From the NCBI GenBank assembly GCA_900552645.1, contig USAN01000002.1, forward strand, positions 356,563 to 420,562: a stretch of DNA of 64,000 bases, given 5' to 3'. How positions within the stretch are numbered: the stretch's first letter is position 1; each line of letters starts with the position of its first letter. The translations under genes and the position numbers were made by a program. This DNA is from an uncultured Bacteroides sp. Lineage in GTDB: Bacteria > Bacteroidota > Bacteroidia > Bacteroidales > Bacteroidaceae. Shown one piece after another: positions 42,599 to 51,125 of this stretch. Below the pieces are notes generated by a model. The model was not told the DNA's origin. It made no database searches and saw only the letters and a program-made list of their open reading frames with translations.

Positions 42599-43528
42599 TT
42601 ATAGTCTAATGTATTTTGTTTTCTTCAAATGGAGAAGATACAAAATTTTATCGGCAATAATCTTAAATTTATATTCTAATGGAGTATATGGTCTTTCTCC
42701 TTTCCATTTAGTAAAATCAATATATTTGAAATACAAAGACTTTAAGGGATGTGAAGAATTGTATTGCCATGGTTTTTTACTTCCTGTATAGTGTATGATT
42801 ATTCCTAGCTTTATATTTTCATTCAGTCTTTTTAATGATTCAGCTTTTATTCTTTTTTTTCTCCTGTAAAATCCATCTTGCATATTCCATTTGAAAGGAA
42901 CCATTATTTTCTTGTCATGAAAAATTCCGTTCAATACATCCTGATCGTTGAATATAAGTTTCTCCTTATATTTCTTTATGAATTCTAAAGCCATTTCCTG
43001 AAATCTTATTTTCCGCCAATAATCAAGATTTATCAATAGAACTCCTGCATTGAAGTAGGAATACTCTTCATTATAATTAAGACGTATGTAATTTTCTTTC
43101 TTTCCACTCCACATATCTTCCACAGCTGCTACTGCATAATTTTCAATATTAGTCTCCCATAGTTCTAAGATTGAACCATTTACAATTAGGTCACAATCAA
43201 GATATATAAGTTTTTTTATTGATGTAGGAAGTACAGTCTCCAGAAAAACCCTATAATATGTTGCCATAGATATATGATTGCTGCCGTTTATTGAGCACTC
43301 TCTCAACATGTCCGGACTTATAAAATGGAAAGATATGTTTTGGTGGTATTTCTCAACAACTATAGAATTTATAAGAGCTATAGATTCCTTCTCTAGTTTT
43401 TCGGCTATTATATGTATACATATTTCAGACTCTCTATTATTTTCTAGTAGAGAAGTAATCATTACTATGCAATATTTTACATAATTTTCGTCAATATTAC
43501 ATGCAATATGTATCTGCGCTCTTTCCAT
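42599..43528 (-). CDS. GT8 family glycosyltransferase (LgtC-like), copy 2
   Basis: A 309-residue GT8 paralogue of the gene at 41592: IACNIDENYVKYCIVMITSL, LIYLDCDLIV, YFNAGVLLINL, FNDQDVLNGIF, IIHYTGSKKPW and FTKWKGERPY. Side-by-side copies of near-identical length and motif order point to a tandem duplication followed by divergence, so they probably add related hexoses at different positions. Confidence 0.92.
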   Translation of the reverse strand: MERAQIHIACNIDENYVKYCIVMITSLLENNRESEICIHIIAEKLEKESIALINSIVVEKYHQNISFHFISPDMLRECSINGSNHISMATYYRVFLETVLPTSIKKLIYLDCDLIVNGSILELWETNIENYAVAAVEDMWSGKKENYIRLNYNEEYSYFNAGVLLINLDYWRKIRFQEMALEFIKKYKEKLIFNDQDVLNGIFHDKKIMVPFKWNMQDGFYRRKKRIKAESLKRLNENIKLGIIIHYTGSKKPWQYNSSHPLKSLYFKYIDFTKWKGERPYTPLEYKFKIIADKILYLLHLKKTKYIRL

Positions 43529-43538
43529 ATAATTCTAA

Positions 43539-44564
43539 TCATTTAAAATACTTAATGGCATCATTAAGCGCTTTGCTTACATAATATCCTTTTGATAAAC
43601 GAATGCTTATTTCACTTATATTTTTCTTCATCTCAAGATAATCATTCTTTGTAATTATACTTAGCTTGTCTTCTAACTCTTTTAGAGAACTTATTGAAAA
43701 TCCAATGTTATTTTCTTCAACAAACTTAGCTAATGCGGCCTCTTTCCATATAATTATAGGCAATCCGCACCGTATATATAATGATGTTTTGTGTGGATTG
43801 TTTAATTTAAGATACTCTCCGAAGTCACCACTACATTCTTCAATTGAATCACCATCCCATACCAATCCAAAATCTCCTTGTACTTTAGATATAAGATCGT
43901 CCGATTTAATAAATCCAAGATAATTAAAACAAGATTTGTTTTTTGCTTTATCTATTTCAAAACCATTTCCGTATAGACTGAATTTAAGGGTTTTTGAATA
44001 ATCCCCAACCTTATATAAAAAAGCATTTTTGCGATCACGCAGTGCTCCTGCATAAACTATCGAATAAGAAGAGGGCATGTTTGGTTCCTCTTCCGATTTC
44101 CCTGAAGAAAGATAATCGAATATTTCGAGTACACCTATCTTTGTTTTACATCCATTGTCTATAAGCCATTTTTTCATTGACTCATTATGTGATATTATAT
44201 AGTCTACTACATTAAATCGATTTATTTCTTCTCTTATAGTAAGCTTCTTTCTTCTAAAACTGCCTAAATCATGAATAATTACAATCACTTTTGCCCCACG
44301 CATATGTGCTATTGTACATAAGAGAGAGAAATATTTTTTCAGTGGATACTGAATTACAAGATTATCTCCTTTGTGAAGACATAATAATGCTTTTATTACT
44401 CCCACAAGATTTAAAAGGAAAGCAATAGCAGAATTCTTGTAATGAGTCTGTCTAATTCCAATATTTCGGAATCCTATGTCACTCATTATACTTTCAATAT
44501 CCGATTTTGCCTTATTACCTGCAGTAGTTAGATTCTTATAATTACGTGATATATAACAATTCAT
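43539..44564 (-). CDS. Galactofuranosyltransferase-like protein (WbbI type)
   Basis: A 341-residue GT-B enzyme starting MNCYISRNYKNLTTAGNKAK, with DNLVIQYPLKKY, VIVIIHDLGSFRRK, IISHNESMKKWL, YAGALRDRKNAF and GLVWDGDSIEECSG; this motif set is that of beta-1,6-galactofuranosyltransferases. The preceding gene, 12 bases away, is UDP-galactopyranose mutase, which supplies the donor. Confidence 0.88.
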   Translation of the reverse strand: MNCYISRNYKNLTTAGNKAKSDIESIMSDIGFRNIGIRQTHYKNSAIAFLLNLVGVIKALLCLHKGDNLVIQYPLKKYFSLLCTIAHMRGAKVIVIIHDLGSFRRKKLTIREEINRFNVVDYIISHNESMKKWLIDNGCKTKIGVLEIFDYLSSGKSEEEPNMPSSYSIVYAGALRDRKNAFLYKVGDYSKTLKFSLYGNGFEIDKAKNKSCFNYLGFIKSDDLISKVQGDFGLVWDGDSIEECSGDFGEYLKLNNPHKTSLYIRCGLPIIIWKEAALAKFVEENNIGFSISSLKELEDKLSIITKNDYLEMKKNISEISIRLSKGYYVSKALNDAIKYFK

Positions 44565-44576
44565 ATTGATAATAGT

Positions 44577-45677
44577 TTAGTTTTGTTTCCTCCATAGATT
44601 TAAAGCAGCTTCTATAGTATCATCCATATCGAAATATGCATATTGAGCCAATCTTCCTCCAAATAATACGTTAGGTATCTTTTCTGCCATTTCACGATAT
44701 CCTTTAACTATCTTCATATTCTTATCATCGTTTATCGGATAATATGGTTCTTTGCCGTCTTCAAAAGTGTCTGGATATTCATAAGTAATAACTGTATTAG
44801 GCTGATTTCCAAACTCGAAATGCTTATGTTCTATTACACGTGTATATGGAACTTCTCTTTCTGTATAGTTTATTACTGCGTTACCCTGAAAATTATCACA
44901 ATTTATATTTTTATGATGAAAGCGTAGACTTCTGTATTCTAGATGTCCTAGCTTGAAATCGAAGAATTGGTCAATGCATCCTGTAAACAATACTTTATGA
45001 GCCATTTCGTCCATTTGCTTGCGATTATTAAAATAGTCATATTCAAGTTTAACAGGTATATCTTCAAGAAGTTTCTCTATTATCTTGTTATATCCTCCAA
45101 TTGGAATTCCCTGATAAATATCGTTGAAATAGTTATTGTCGAACGTAAAACGAAAAGGTATACGCTTTATGATGAAGGCAGGTAGTTCTTTCGCCGATCT
45201 TCCCCATTGCTTTTCGGTATATCCTTTTATAAGAAACTCGTAAATGTCTTTGCCGCAAAGTTTTAATGCCTGTTCCTCAAGATTGGTAGGCGTAACATTT
45301 TCATACTCTTTCCTCTGCTCATCTAAACGTTTTTGGGCCTCTTCTGGAGTTCTTGCTCCCCACAGCTGATAAAAAGTATTCATATTGAAAGGAAGGTTGA
45401 ATAGCTTTCCTTTATAATAGGCTATAGGGGAGTTTGTATATCTGTTGAACTCTACAAGTTTATTCACATAGTTCCATATTTCACGGTTGTTGGTGTGAAA
45501 AATATGTGCACCATATTTGTGTACATTTATTCCGTCAATATTTTCACAATATACATTACCTCCCATATGATTACGTTTATCAATAACCATACATCTCTTT
45601 CCGGCTTTTTTTGCTTCATGGGCAAATACTGCACCAAATAATCCGGCTCCAACAATTAAATAATCAAACTCTTTCAT
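44577..45677 (-). CDS. glf: UDP-galactopyranose mutase
   Basis: A 367-residue flavoprotein: FAD motif IVGAGLFGAVFAHEA (from residue 7), NVHKYGAHIFHTNN (substrate loop), YTEKQWG, and NVLFGGRLAQYAYFDMDD near the C-terminus. It interconverts UDP-Galp and UDP-Galf. Start is set at 45677 (MKEFDYL), since the longer form runs 38 bases into the upstream gene; the chosen start still overlaps it by 14 bases. Confidence 0.96.
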   Translation of the reverse strand: MKEFDYLIVGAGLFGAVFAHEAKKAGKRCMVIDKRNHMGGNVYCENIDGINVHKYGAHIFHTNNREIWNYVNKLVEFNRYTNSPIAYYKGKLFNLPFNMNTFYQLWGARTPEEAQKRLDEQRKEYENVTPTNLEEQALKLCGKDIYEFLIKGYTEKQWGRSAKELPAFIIKRIPFRFTFDNNYFNDIYQGIPIGGYNKIIEKLLEDIPVKLEYDYFNNRKQMDEMAHKVLFTGCIDQFFDFKLGHLEYRSLRFHHKNINCDNFQGNAVINYTEREVPYTRVIEHKHFEFGNQPNTVITYEYPDTFEDGKEPYYPINDDKNMKIVKGYREMAEKIPNVLFGGRLAQYAYFDMDDTIEAALNLWRKQN

Positions 45678-46584
45678 TGTCGTTTTCTTTCCTTTGTTCA
45701 AACTCTTCTTTAGTCCTTTTCCATCTGTTATGACTCCAAAGCCAATATTGTGGTGTAGCTTTTATCATTTTCTCAAGGTTACTCATGTAAATATCGGTCA
45801 GGATAAAATCTTCAACTTTCTTTGGATGTGAACTCATTACCTTGAACTCACAGTGATAGTATCCTCTTTTTATTCGCTTTACATCGGCATAGTATACCAG
45901 AGCATCTACTTGTTTCCCAATTTTTTCAGTTCCTGTAAATACAGGTGTTTCGCGATTAAGAAAATTAGTCCAATGGTGTATGCTGTTCCATTTGGGAGAC
46001 TGATCGGATATGAATCCTATAATAGTTTTCTGCTTAGCTCTTTTAAGTTCAATGATTCTACGCAGGGTCTCTTTCATGGAAATACATTCGCCTCCAAACT
46101 GATTTCTTAATTTAAGGAAGAGCTTGTCGAATGCTTTATTGTATAGGGGGTGATATATCTGACCACAGAGTATATCTTCAGGTACCCAATAAGGTAGCGA
46201 TGCTATCCATTCCCAATTACAATAATGACCAAGATAGACAAAACAGAAATTCTTATTTTCTTTCTCCATCATTTCTGCTATTTCGTCCACTCCACCAAAA
46301 GTCATTCTCTTTTTAAGTTCTTCCTTCGAAATAGAGAATAGTTTTAGAGTTTCTACTATATAATCGCAGAAAAAGTGATAATACTGCTTCTCTATCTTTA
46401 TTATTTCTTCTAGCTTCTTTTCTGGAAAAGATTGTGTAAGATTCTCCCTTACTATTTTACGACGGTATCTTATTATATAATATACAATATAGAATAAGAT
46501 ATCTGATATTAGATATAATATGTTTAATGGTAATAGTGATAGTAAATACCAGAAAGCAAAGACTATATAATAAATCACCTTCAT
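45664..46584 (-). CDS. LpxL/HtrB-type lysophospholipid/lipid A acyltransferase
   Basis: A 306-residue membrane-anchored acyltransferase: hydrophobic N-terminus (to about 40), YLGHYCNWEW carrying the HX4(D/E) catalytic motif, GFISDQSPKW and FTGTEKIGKQ. It adds a secondary acyl chain to lipid A or a related lipid. Its place in a glycan cluster with an LPS-kinase-like gene and a GT9 gene ties the cluster to the lipid A/core region. Substrate chain length cannot be told. Confidence 0.9.
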   Translation of the reverse strand: MKVIYYIVFAFWYLLSLLPLNILYLISDILFYIVYYIIRYRRKIVRENLTQSFPEKKLEEIIKIEKQYYHFFCDYIVETLKLFSISKEELKKRMTFGGVDEIAEMMEKENKNFCFVYLGHYCNWEWIASLPYWVPEDILCGQIYHPLYNKAFDKLFLKLRNQFGGECISMKETLRRIIELKRAKQKTIIGFISDQSPKWNSIHHWTNFLNRETPVFTGTEKIGKQVDALVYYADVKRIKRGYYHCEFKVMSSHPKKVEDFILTDIYMSNLEKMIKATPQYWLWSHNRWKRTKEEFEQRKENDNERV

Positions 46585-46592
46585 ATATTGTT

Positions 46593-47336
46593 TTATCTTT
46601 TTATTACAGATTTTAGTTCTCTTTTTATTTTCTTCCTTTTTTCGAAAGCGGCCAACTTGTTCAGTACATAACTAACGCTTTCCTCTTGATTCCATCCTCG
46701 CTTTTGTGAATAATTAGCTACAATGAACTCTAGCGCAGGCTTGTGGTGAGTTAATCTTACCATATTTTCCAGGCACTCTTTTCTTGAAGGATTTTTCTTG
46801 AATTTTGTACGGTTAGTGTCTATAAGAATAAATTCCATATATCCTTCTATATTATTTCTGAAAAGAATATTAGAAAGATTCATATCTCCATGAAGAATTC
46901 CTTTTTCATGGAGCTTAATAATATATTCTGCTAATGCTACACCCGATTCCTTACAAAAATCATCTCTGTCCAAAGTAGTCTTTAACGAATCTAATGTACA
47001 GCTTTCTGAGATAAAATAAGTAAAGCCAATCAATCCATTGGTATATTCTTCAATAAAAGCTATTTCATGAGGAGTGTTTATTCCTTTCTTTCTAAATAGA
47101 TTCGCAAAAATATATGCTCTTTCAGCTTTACTTTTCTTGAAGAATGAGTAGGTTATCTGTTGGAAAATATTGGGGTACTTGTATCTTTTTACAACAATAT
47201 CTGTGTTATTGATTCGATATAGCTTTACACAGTTTCTTCCTTCATGTAGAACTTCTCCATTATCATGGAATGTTTCTGGAAGAGTAGTTATAAAATCTGT
47301 AAGATGTTTAAAGTCGGGATGGACTGATAATCTCAT
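46593..47336 (-). CDS. Lipopolysaccharide kinase-like protein (Kdo/InaA family)
   Basis: A 247-residue small kinase-fold protein with DIVVKRYKYPN (ATP lysine), KGILHGDMNLSNILF (catalytic loop HGDxxxxN) and FILIDTNRTKF (metal DxN variant in place of DFG). It resembles Kdo kinase and other core-phosphorylating enzymes (InaA/RfaP). In Bacteroides the Kdo is phosphorylated, so Kdo or heptose phosphorylation is a reasonable role. Overlaps GT9 by four bases. Confidence 0.87.
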   Translation of the reverse strand: MRLSVHPDFKHLTDFITTLPETFHDNGEVLHEGRNCVKLYRINNTDIVVKRYKYPNIFQQITYSFFKKSKAERAYIFANLFRKKGINTPHEIAFIEEYTNGLIGFTYFISESCTLDSLKTTLDRDDFCKESGVALAEYIIKLHEKGILHGDMNLSNILFRNNIEGYMEFILIDTNRTKFKKNPSRKECLENMVRLTHHKPALEFIVANYSQKRGWNQEESVSYVLNKLAAFEKRKKIKRELKSVIKR

Positions 47337-48364
47337 TTTATAATGCTGTTAATCTTATTAATTATCATTTCCGTAGAAATGTTGTTCAAACATGCATAAT
47401 CTCTGCGCATACATGGTTTATTGCCAAAAACCGAGCATGGACGGCATGGCAATTCAATCTGGACGGCATTATCTTCTGACTGATGCCATCCCATGAAACC
47501 AGCATAAGGATGAGTGGCGCCCCATACTGAAATAACTGGAGTATTTACTAACGATGCAAGATGCATGTTGCCCGAATCCATGGATATCATAACATCTAGT
47601 TGTTCCATCAATATAAGTTCTTCCGATAGGAGCAACTTTCCGGCCATAGATACAACATTTAAATATTTTGATTCCCATTTTTCAAGAATTTCCTTCTCCT
47701 GTTTACCTCCTCCAAACAGAAATATCTTATTATTTGTATTGGTTGCCAGGACTTTTATAACTTCTTCCTGTTTGTTTAAAGGATATATTTTACCTTTGTG
47801 GGCTGCAAATGGTGCAATTCCTATCCATTTTTCTGTGCCTTTCAGGCCAGTTATAGATTTAATGCTATTTATGTCAGCTATACTATTCTTATAAATAGAT
47901 ACGAAGTCCAACTTTATTGGATATCCAACTTTCTTGAAAGTATTGGCATATCTATCAAATGAAGAAGGCAATTTTTTCAAAATTTTCTTCTTCGTACGAG
48001 TAAGAGCACGTTTCTCTTTTCTTTGCTTGTCTATATAAGTCGTAGTGCATCCATCTAAAAAGAAGCGCAAACGCAGATATATGGAACGCAAAACGTTATG
48101 AAGATCTATTATTACTTCAAATTTTTCTATTTTAAGTTCTTTATATAGCTTATTTAGACCTCTAAAGCCTTTATATGATTCCTTGAAATCTACTCCTCTA
48201 AAATTCACGTTGGAAGGAAGTCCGGTGAATAGAGGAGCCATGAACTTACGACTTAATACAGTAATTTCGTGTTGCGGGTACTGGGTGGCAAATGAACTTA
48301 TTACAGGAATAGTCATTGCTACGTCTCCAAGAGCCGAAAAACGGATTACCAAAATCTTTGCCAT
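47333..48364 (-). CDS. GT9 family glycosyltransferase (heptosyltransferase-like)
   Basis: A 343-residue GT-B enzyme: ILVIRFSALGDVAMTIPVI at the N-terminus, WIGIAPFAAHKGKIYP, and MISMDSGNMHLASLVNTPVI then SVWGATHPYAGF at the C-terminus, all heptosyltransferase hallmarks. Acts on the LOS inner core. Its stop directly precedes the LPS-kinase start (4-base overlap) and it begins one base after the DUF4254 stop. Confidence 0.93.
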   Translation of the reverse strand: MAKILVIRFSALGDVAMTIPVISSFATQYPQHEITVLSRKFMAPLFTGLPSNVNFRGVDFKESYKGFRGLNKLYKELKIEKFEVIIDLHNVLRSIYLRLRFFLDGCTTTYIDKQRKEKRALTRTKKKILKKLPSSFDRYANTFKKVGYPIKLDFVSIYKNSIADINSIKSITGLKGTEKWIGIAPFAAHKGKIYPLNKQEEVIKVLATNTNNKIFLFGGGKQEKEILEKWESKYLNVVSMAGKLLLSEELILMEQLDVMISMDSGNMHLASLVNTPVISVWGATHPYAGFMGWHQSEDNAVQIELPCRPCSVFGNKPCMRRDYACLNNISTEMIINKINSIIK

Positions 48365-48970
48365 TTATTTCTTACCGTAAAGTACAGGATTTAAAGCAGG
48401 ATCGTTATACATTTTCATCTGCTTGTATACTTTCATATATTTATTACCACACTCAATGTCGGATATGAGCTGATCGATAGCAGAAGATAAATCTTTCTTC
48501 TGTTCAAGCAGAATGTTAAGCTTGACTTCACACTGTGCATGATGTTCTGCAGTAGTATCAGTACGGTCTACTTCCTGCTGCATATGATATATTTTAAGTG
48601 CCAATATTGAAAGACGATCAATTGCCCAAGCTGGACTTTCAGTATTTATAACTGCGTTTTCAAGAACCTTTACATCTTTGTATTTATCAAGGAAATAGCT
48701 GTCAATTAACTCTACTAAATCTGTACGGTCTTGGTTAGACTTGTCTATGCGTCTTTTCAAAGTGAGAGCACCAACCGGATCAATGTTCGGGTCACGTATA
48801 ATATCCTCGAAATGCCATTGAACGGTATCAATCCAATTTTTTAGATAAAGATAATATTCTATGCTTTTTAAAGGATAGGGATTATTTATTGGAGTATCTA
48901 CATTGTCGGTCTTATGATAATCATTAATCGATTGCGCAAAAATAGGATGGCAAATTTCTGTAAATGTCAT
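48365..48970 (-). CDS. DUF4254 domain protein
   Basis: A 201-residue, mostly alpha-helical soluble protein (MTFTEICHPIFAQSINDYHK at the start; NPYPLKSIEYYLYLKNWIDT and WHFEDIIRDPNIDP follow). It is the DUF4254 family, repeatedly found next to GT9 genes in Bacteroidota, with no known activity. The DPNIDP and WHFED acidic/histidine residues might form a metal site, which is inference. First gene of the leftward glycan operon 48970 to about 41592. Confidence 0.85.
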   Translation of the reverse strand: MTFTEICHPIFAQSINDYHKTDNVDTPINNPYPLKSIEYYLYLKNWIDTVQWHFEDIIRDPNIDPVGALTLKRRIDKSNQDRTDLVELIDSYFLDKYKDVKVLENAVINTESPAWAIDRLSILALKIYHMQQEVDRTDTTAEHHAQCEVKLNILLEQKKDLSSAIDQLISDIECGNKYMKVYKQMKMYNDPALNPVLYGKK

Positions 48971-49063
48971 ATATCGTTATCTTTTATTGGTAAATAAATA
49001 AAGTTAATAGACAAAACTATAGAAACTTTTCTTATCAAACAATTATTATTCAGTAAATATGCC

Positions 49064-49071
49064 TAATTTTG
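49064..49071 (+). promoter_or_regulatory. pdxB -7 box
   Basis: TAATTTTG; 24 bases before the pdxB ATG. It overlaps the TTG at 49069 that would be a longer start, so that start is rejected. Confidence 0.65.
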
Positions 49072-49095
49072 AACGATGAATATCAATTTTTAAGT

Positions 49096-50115
49096 ATGAG
49101 AATTATTGTAGACAACAAAATTCCTTATATTAAGGAAGGCCTGGAACTTATAACAAAGGATGTCATCTTTTTACCAGCAAAAGAAATAACTCCTCAAACA
49201 GTAGAGAATGCCGATGCTTTAATAATAAGAACGCGCACACGATGCAACAGCGAACTTTTAGGGGGTAGTAAAGTGAAATTCATAGGAACTGCTACTATTG
49301 GCTTTGACCATATTGACGTTGATTTCTGTAAAGCTCATGCTATACGTTGGATAAATGCCCCAGGATGCAATTCGGGGGCAGTCGAACAATATCTGCGTTC
49401 TACTCTTCTTCTACTGCAGAAAGAAAAAAAACTAGAGCTTAAAAACAGTACTTTAGGAATAGTAGGAGTGGGTCATGTAGGAAGTAGAGTAGCAACTGTC
49501 GCAAAGTCTCTAGGAATGAAGGTCTTGCTTAACGATCCTCCCAGAGAGAATAAAGGTGAAAAAGGATTTGTCACCATTGAAGAAATAGCCTACGAAGCCG
49601 ATGTGATAACATTTCATACTCCTCTTATAAAGGAAGGCATTTATAAAACTTATCATTTAGCTGATAATAATTTTTTCGATTCATTGAAGAAGAGTCCATA
49701 TATAATAAATACATCGCGCGGAGAAGTTATAGAAACATCTTCTATTCTAAATGCGATTGAGATGAATAAAATAAGCGATGCTGTAATTGATGTATGGGAG
49801 AATGAGCCCAATATAAATGCAAAACTTCTTGATAGAGTATATATAGGTACGCCTCATATTGCAGGATATTCGGCCGATGGTAAAGCAAACGCCACAAGAA
49901 TGATATTGGATGAACTCTTCAGCTTTTATGGTATAGATAAAAAAGCCGAAATTAATCTTAAAGAATCTCCATTTAATAAAGATAAAGAATATTATATGAA
50001 TGATTATAATTATCTTGAAGTATATAATCCTCTTGAAGATACTGAAGTGCTGAAAAATAACATCAAAAGATTTGAAAGTCTTCGAGGCGATTATTGTTTA
50101 AGAAGAGAATTGTAA
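49096..50115 (+). CDS. pdxB: 4-phosphoerythronate dehydrogenase
   Basis: A 339-residue D-2-hydroxyacid dehydrogenase: MRIIVDNKIPYIKEGLE at the start (PdxB signature), GTATIGFDHID, the NAD motif GIVGVGHVGSRVA, NTSRGEVIE and TPHIAGYSADGKANAT with the catalytic His, then the PdxB-specific C-terminal domain. It oxidises 4-phosphoerythronate for pyridoxal phosphate synthesis. Monocistronic. Start is set by the -7 box. Confidence 0.95.
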   Translation: MRIIVDNKIPYIKEGLELITKDVIFLPAKEITPQTVENADALIIRTRTRCNSELLGGSKVKFIGTATIGFDHIDVDFCKAHAIRWINAPGCNSGAVEQYLRSTLLLLQKEKKLELKNSTLGIVGVGHVGSRVATVAKSLGMKVLLNDPPRENKGEKGFVTIEEIAYEADVITFHTPLIKEGIYKTYHLADNNFFDSLKKSPYIINTSRGEVIETSSILNAIEMNKISDAVIDVWENEPNINAKLLDRVYIGTPHIAGYSADGKANATRMILDELFSFYGIDKKAEINLKESPFNKDKEYYMNDYNYLEVYNPLEDTEVLKNNIKRFESLRGDYCLRREL

Positions 50116-50116
50116 T

Positions 50117-50157
50117 AATCTTCATCTTACATTAGATATAAGCTGAAGATTTTATTT
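50117..50157. terminator. Terminator between pdxB and purN
   Basis: AATCTTCA (50117-50124) pairs with TGAAGATT (50144-50151), followed by TTATTT; it lies between convergent ends and may serve both. Confidence 0.65.
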
Positions 50158-50718
50158 CTATTTCAAAAGTTTTTCTATGATTTGAGGATAAAATTCATAT
50201 TCTAGTCTGTGAACTCTTACAGCCAATGATTCGGGAGTATCATCTTCCAGGACATTACACTTTGCCTGAAATATTATATTCCCTTCATCATATTTCTCAT
50301 TGACATAATGTATAGTAATTCCTGACTCCTTTTCCATAGCTTCAATTACAGAAGCATGAACTTTTAAACCATACATTCCTTTTCCACCAAACTTAGGAAG
50401 CAAAGATGGATGTATATTTATAATTTTATTTGGAAAAGTATGCAAAATGTTGGATGAGATACGAAGTAGAAAACCTGCCAAGACAATGAAGTCTATATCA
50501 TATCTTATTAATAAAGTGTTAATGATATCTGTAGAAAATTCGGAGGAAGTTAATGAAAAAGCATCTATATTCATTGATTTAGCGCGTATTATGGCTCCAG
50601 CTTCCTCTTTATTGGATACTAAAAGAACTACCTTTATATTATCGTTTTGTGAAAAATAACGAATAATTCTTTCAGCATTTGTACCTTCTCCCGAGGCAAA
50701 AATGGCTATTTTCTTCAT
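50158..50718 (-). CDS. purN: Phosphoribosylglycinamide formyltransferase
   Basis: A 186-residue GART enzyme: MKKIAIFASGEGTNAERI, INIHPSLLPKFGGKGMYG with the catalytic Asn-His pair, and HYVNEKYDEGNIIFQ with the Asp. It transfers a formyl group from 10-formyl-THF to GAR, the step after PurD (7588). Start at 50718 is preferred over 50742 as it matches the family start. Divergent from acpP. Confidence 0.95.
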   Translation of the reverse strand: MKKIAIFASGEGTNAERIIRYFSQNDNIKVVLLVSNKEEAGAIIRAKSMNIDAFSLTSSEFSTDIINTLLIRYDIDFIVLAGFLLRISSNILHTFPNKIINIHPSLLPKFGGKGMYGLKVHASVIEAMEKESGITIHYVNEKYDEGNIIFQAKCNVLEDDTPESLAVRVHRLEYEFYPQIIEKLLK

Positions 50719-50786
50719 GATTTCCCCTATTTTGGTGCACATATCTCAAAAAAATGTGCAAAACATTGCATTTATTTGCTTTAATA

Positions 50787-50818
50787 TTTGCTTAGCACAA
50801 GAAATATTTATTCCTTTG
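50787..50818 (+). promoter_or_regulatory. acpP promoter
   Basis: TTTG (50787-50790) and TTCCTTTG (50811-50818) followed by C, spacing 20. It probably drives acpP-fabF-rnc. Confidence 0.65.
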
Positions 50819-50870
50819 CAGCCACAAAGAAAATAAAATAATTCAATTTATTAACTAAAATTTTAAAGTT

Positions 50871-51107
50871 ATGTCTGAAATTGCATCAAGAGTAAAAGCT
50901 ATTATTGTTGATAAATTAGGTGTAGAAGAATCTGAAGTTACTAACGAAGCAAGCTTCACTAACGATTTAGGTGCTGATTCATTGGATACTGTAGAATTAA
51001 TTATGGAATTCGAAAAAGAATTCGGTATTTCTATTCCTGATGATCAAGCAGAAAAGATCGCTACTGTAGGTGACGCTGTTTCTTATATCGAAGCTAACGC
51101 AAAGTAA
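50871..51107 (+). CDS. acpP: Acyl carrier protein
   Basis: A 78-residue acidic helical protein with GADSLDTVEL; Ser37 is the phosphopantetheine attachment site. It carries growing fatty acid chains. Followed by fabF after 18 bases, the standard fatty acid synthesis pair. Codon choice is more GC/CTG-like than its AT-rich neighbours, as expected for a highly expressed gene. Confidence 0.98.
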   Translation: MSEIASRVKAIIVDKLGVEESEVTNEASFTNDLGADSLDTVELIMEFEKEFGISIPDDQAEKIATVGDAVSYIEANAK

Positions 51108-51125
51108 TTATCCCTATTTTATAAT

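Noticed and set aside
36368..48970. Capsule locus with Wzx/Wzy or an integrase-borne island
   Set aside because: No flippase, polymerase, UpxY/UpxZ-type regulators, transposase or integrase are present; the LpxL, LPS-kinase and GT9 genes fit a lipooligosaccharide core locus better.
49069..49095. TTG start of pdxB, nine codons upstream
   Set aside because: The TTG is part of the -7 box TAATTTTG and so cannot be in the mRNA.
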